NCBI GenBank assembly: GCA_002450925.1
Contig: DKAU01000027.1
Span: 1 to 7,370, forward strand
DNA from: Thiobacillus sp. UBA6918
GTDB taxonomy: Bacteria > Pseudomonadota > Gammaproteobacteria > Burkholderiales > Thiobacillaceae
DNA length: 7,370 nt
Direction of reading: 5' to 3'
Position numbers and translations under genes: made by a program
Shown: piece by piece, positions 5,417 through 7,370 of the stretch
Layout: each line of letters starts with the position of its first letter
Position numbering within the stretch: the first letter of the stretch is position 1
The notes under the pieces: generated by a model
Databases searched by the model: none
The model's input: only the letters and a program-made list of their open reading frames with translations
What the model was told of the DNA's origin: nothing

Positions 5417-7203
5417 TAACCCATCGCCCTGGCGCCTTGATAAAAGGCAAACGATACGATCCACGCCAACCCCAAGGACCAGGCCACCACCCCGAACGCA
5501 TAAAGATTGCTGCGCGATTCGCTTCGAAGCGTAGCGATGGTAGAGAGGCAGGGGGTGTAGATAAGGGTGAAAAGCATGAAGGAGTAGGCTTGCACCCAGT
5601 CCATGCTTGCGCCGATCTGGTGGCTGAGTGCATCACCTTCCATCCCGTAGACGACAGCCAGTGCGCCGATGACAATTTCCTTGGCGACAAAACCAAAGAT
5701 CAAGGTAATGGTCATCTGGGCATCGATTCCAAGCGGAGACAGCACGGGGTTGAACCAGTTGCCCAGCATGCCGGAAAGGCTTTCCGTGCTGGCTTCCTTG
5801 ACACCGGGGGGCAGGTTGGTCAGTGCCCAAACCAGTACCACGCCGATGATGATGAACTTGCTGGCGCGATGCAGGAAATGGCGTACTTCCTGCCAGCCGC
5901 GCAGCCAGAGTTGCATGAGGGTGGGCAACCGGTAAGGAGGCAATTCCAGCACGAACGGGTCGGTGCTCTTGAATTTCCCCTTGAACAGAAGTGCGGTGAG
6001 AATGGCGGTGCCAAAGCTCATCATGTAGAGCGAGAACAGCACAAGCGGTGCATGTTTCGGCGAGAACAGCGCTGCGGTGATGAAGATGAACACCTGCAGG
6101 CGCGCCGAGCAAAGCGAAAACGGAATCACCATCATGGTCAGCAGGCGCAATGCACGCGAGCGCATGACGCGCGTTCCCATCAATGCCGGAACGTTGCAGC
6201 CGAAGCCCATCAACAGCATCACGAAACTGCGTCCGTCCAGCCCCATTTTTGCCATCAGTGCATCCATGAGGAAGGCGGCGCGAGAAAGATAGCCGGTGTC
6301 TTCGATGACGGCCATGAACAGGAAGAACAGCACGATGATGGGAACGAAAGAGGCCACGGTGCCGACTCCGTTGTAAATGCCGTTGATCAGCAACCCGTGC
6401 AGCCAGCCGGGTGCGGGTGCAAGAAACGGTTCTATTACGTACTGTGCAAGTTGTTCGAGCAGCCATTCCACGCCGTCCTGGAAGGGGGCGCCCAGCAGGA
6501 AGATGCCCTGGAACAGCAGGTACATCACCCCGAAGAAAATCGGCAAGCCTAGCCAGGGATGCAGCAGAACGGTATCAAGCTTGGTGGTAACGCTTTCAGG
6601 AAGCTGGATGGGCAACTGGACGCTGTGACTCAGTACGGCGTGCATTTGCTCTTCCACCTGATCGTCCTGCGCGAGTTTTTCACGCAGGTCCTTGAGGCCG
6701 GGCCGTTGTTCGCTGATGGCCAGCATGCCGGTCAAGGATTGCTTGGCTTCGTTGAAGCCCTTCCCGTATTTTGCACTCAACGCCATGACTGGCATGCCAA
6801 GCACTTCGCTCATTTTCCGGGTGTCGATGCGAATGCCGAGCTTGTCAGCCTCGTCGATCATGTTAAGCAGCAATACGGTAGGCAGCCCGAGCTGTTTTAG
6901 CTGGAGGGCAATGGCGATCTGGTGGTCGATCTGGCCTGCGTTGAGGATGACTGCGACCAGATCGACGGGGTTGTTTTCCAGGAAATGGCGGACCACCAGT
7001 TCGTCCTCGGAAAATCCATGCAGGTCGTAGAGGCCGGGCAGGTCGACAACTTCCACCATCTGGGCGCCCAGCAGTATCTTGGCGCCAAGCAGGTCCACGG
7101 TCACGCCCGGCCAGTTGCCAACGCGGGCAGTCGCGCCAGTCAGACGGTTGAAGAAGGTGGATTTGCCCGTGTTGGGCATGCCCACGATTGCAAGGCGTTT
7201 CAT
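5413..7203 (-). CDS. feoB: Ferrous iron transport protein B (GTPase-coupled Fe(II) permease)
   Basis: A 596-residue inner-membrane Fe(II) importer. The N-terminal G-domain shows G1 GMPNTGKS (8-15), switch I WPGVTVD with T35, G3 DLPG (54-57), G4 NMID (114-117) and G5 SAK (143-145). After a helical linker (about 155-210) comes the membrane part: first Gate domain with GFGCNVPALMGTR (C336) and PFSLCSARL (C365), then a second with GFVAKEIVIGAL (504-515) and YTPCLSTIATLR (C552), ending in a hydrophobic helix and ARAMGY. All core motifs are present, so it looks intact although shorter than the roughly 770-residue E. coli protein. ATG 7203 is chosen because the family begins directly before G1; GGA lies about 8 nt upstream, and an earlier in-frame start at 7239 would overlap the end of feoA. 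It follows feoA by 14 bp, so the two form an operon. Its stop lies inside the FNR-type box at 5403-5416. Confidence 0.95.
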   Translation of the reverse strand: MKRLAIVGMPNTGKSTFFNRLTGATARVGNWPGVTVDLLGAKILLGAQMVEVVDLPGLYDLHGFSEDELVVRHFLENNPVDLVAVILNAGQIDHQIAIALQLKQLGLPTVLLLNMIDEADKLGIRIDTRKMSEVLGMPVMALSAKYGKGFNEAKQSLTGMLAISEQRPGLKDLREKLAQDDQVEEQMHAVLSHSVQLPIQLPESVTTKLDTVLLHPWLGLPIFFGVMYLLFQGIFLLGAPFQDGVEWLLEQLAQYVIEPFLAPAPGWLHGLLINGIYNGVGTVASFVPIIVLFFLFMAVIEDTGYLSRAAFLMDALMAKMGLDGRSFVMLLMGFGCNVPALMGTRVMRSRALRLLTMMVIPFSLCSARLQVFIFITAALFSPKHAPLVLFSLYMMSFGTAILTALLFKGKFKSTDPFVLELPPYRLPTLMQLWLRGWQEVRHFLHRASKFIIIGVVLVWALTNLPPGVKEASTESLSGMLGNWFNPVLSPLGIDAQMTITLIFGFVAKEIVIGALAVVYGMEGDALSHQIGASMDWVQAYSFMLFTLIYTPCLSTIATLRSESRSNLYAFGVVAWSLGLAWIVSFAFYQGARAMGY

Positions 7204-7217
7204 GAGTGTTCCGGGGG

Positions 7218-7370
7218 TCAGTTGCTGGGGGCGATGCAAATGTTCAGGGCATCTGCGCGCCTCAGGATAAGGTCGGTAAATCCCACGCGCACCTGGATGG
7301 GGCCTGACAGTGCCGCCCTGCGGATGACCTGGATCGGGCGGCCAATGCGCAGACCCATTGCCGACAGGCG
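7218..7370 (-). CDS. feoA: Ferrous iron transport protein A, C-terminal part
   Basis: The last 50 residues of a FeoA-type SH3-like protein run in from the window edge on the minus strand: it reads RLSAMGLRIGRPIQVI, then GPIQVRVGFTDLILRRADAL, ending NICIAPSN and TGA (7220-7218). The L-x-x-M-G-L-R-x-G start, the I-x-V-I-R-R-A strand and the L-R-R-x-(D/E)-A end are the family pattern. FeoA is a small cytoplasmic accessory protein of the FeoB permease. Its place 14 bp upstream of feoB confirms the call. The 5' part, the promoter and any Fur or FNR site for the operon lie outside the window. Confidence 0.88.
   Translation of the reverse strand, partial: RLSAMGLRIGRPIQVIRRAALSGPIQVRVGFTDLILRRADALNICIAPSN

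Noticed and set aside
5405..5425. GATGGG...CCCATC hairpin as a terminator between the c4 gene and feoB
   Set aside because: The stem is only 6 bp with a 9-nt loop, no T-run follows on either strand, and it overlaps the feoB stop and the FNR-type box, which explains the symmetry better.
5437..6552. Long plus-strand open frame (371 codons) opposite feoB
   Set aside because: It is antisense to well-conserved FeoB motifs, its translation is rich in His/Gln/Glu with no recognisable domain, and it is explained by codon bias of the opposite strand. Only the possible antisense RNA, not a protein, is worth checking.

Overview
The window looks like chromosomal DNA of a Gram-negative proteobacterium, most likely a betaproteobacterium of the Rhodocyclales/Nitrosomonadales type. 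This is judged only from protein resemblance: the PpsA tail, a DNR-like regulator, an MtrA/MtoA plus MtrB/PioB pair, a c4-type cytochrome and FeoA/FeoB. No rRNA or other taxonomic marker is present. Nothing in it looks like a mobile element, CRISPR array or tRNA.

Layout. (1) Bases 1-245 hold the 3' end of ppsA (+). (2) Converging on it is a Crp/Fnr-family regulator (-, 282-971) without the N-terminal cysteine cluster of FNR; it resembles DNR-type regulators. (3) A 320-bp divergent intergenic region (972-1291) carries a near-perfect FNR/DNR-type palindrome, TTGAC-N4-ATCAA, at 1183-1196. Its centre lies 41.5 bp before the start point predicted from a TAGTAT -10 element, which is class II activator geometry. 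(4) A two-gene operon follows (+): a periplasmic decaheme cytochrome c of the MtrA/PioA/MtoA family (1292-2284) and its outer-membrane beta-barrel partner of the MtrB/PioB/MtoB family (2306-4675), closed by a strong intrinsic terminator (4697-4729). (5) A separately transcribed diheme c4-type cytochrome (+, 4810-5379) comes next. (6) On the opposite strand are feoB (5413-7203) and the 3' end of feoA (7218-7370), the ferrous iron uptake operon.

Reading of the system. Decaheme cytochrome and barrel together form a trans-outer-membrane electron conduit. No outer-surface MtrC/OmcA-type cytochrome and no CymA/MtoD gene is in the window, which is the gene content of the Fe(II)-oxidising (MtoAB/PioAB) branch rather than of Shewanella-type reducers. 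The c4 cytochrome is a plausible periplasmic electron partner and feoAB a plausible physiological neighbour (Fe(II)-rich, low-oxygen habitat). The direction of electron flow cannot be settled from sequence.

The most interesting signals are regulatory. The regulator has the E-x-x-S-R recognition-helix motif that reads TTGA half-sites, and its divergent neighbour has such a site at ideal spacing. A second, perfect consensus box (TTGAT-GGGG-ATCAA, 5403-5416) lies where no promoter is expected, between the converging 3' ends of the c4 gene and feoB. A -10-like GATAAA sits at exactly the same offset as in the decaheme promoter and would drive RNA antisense to feoB.
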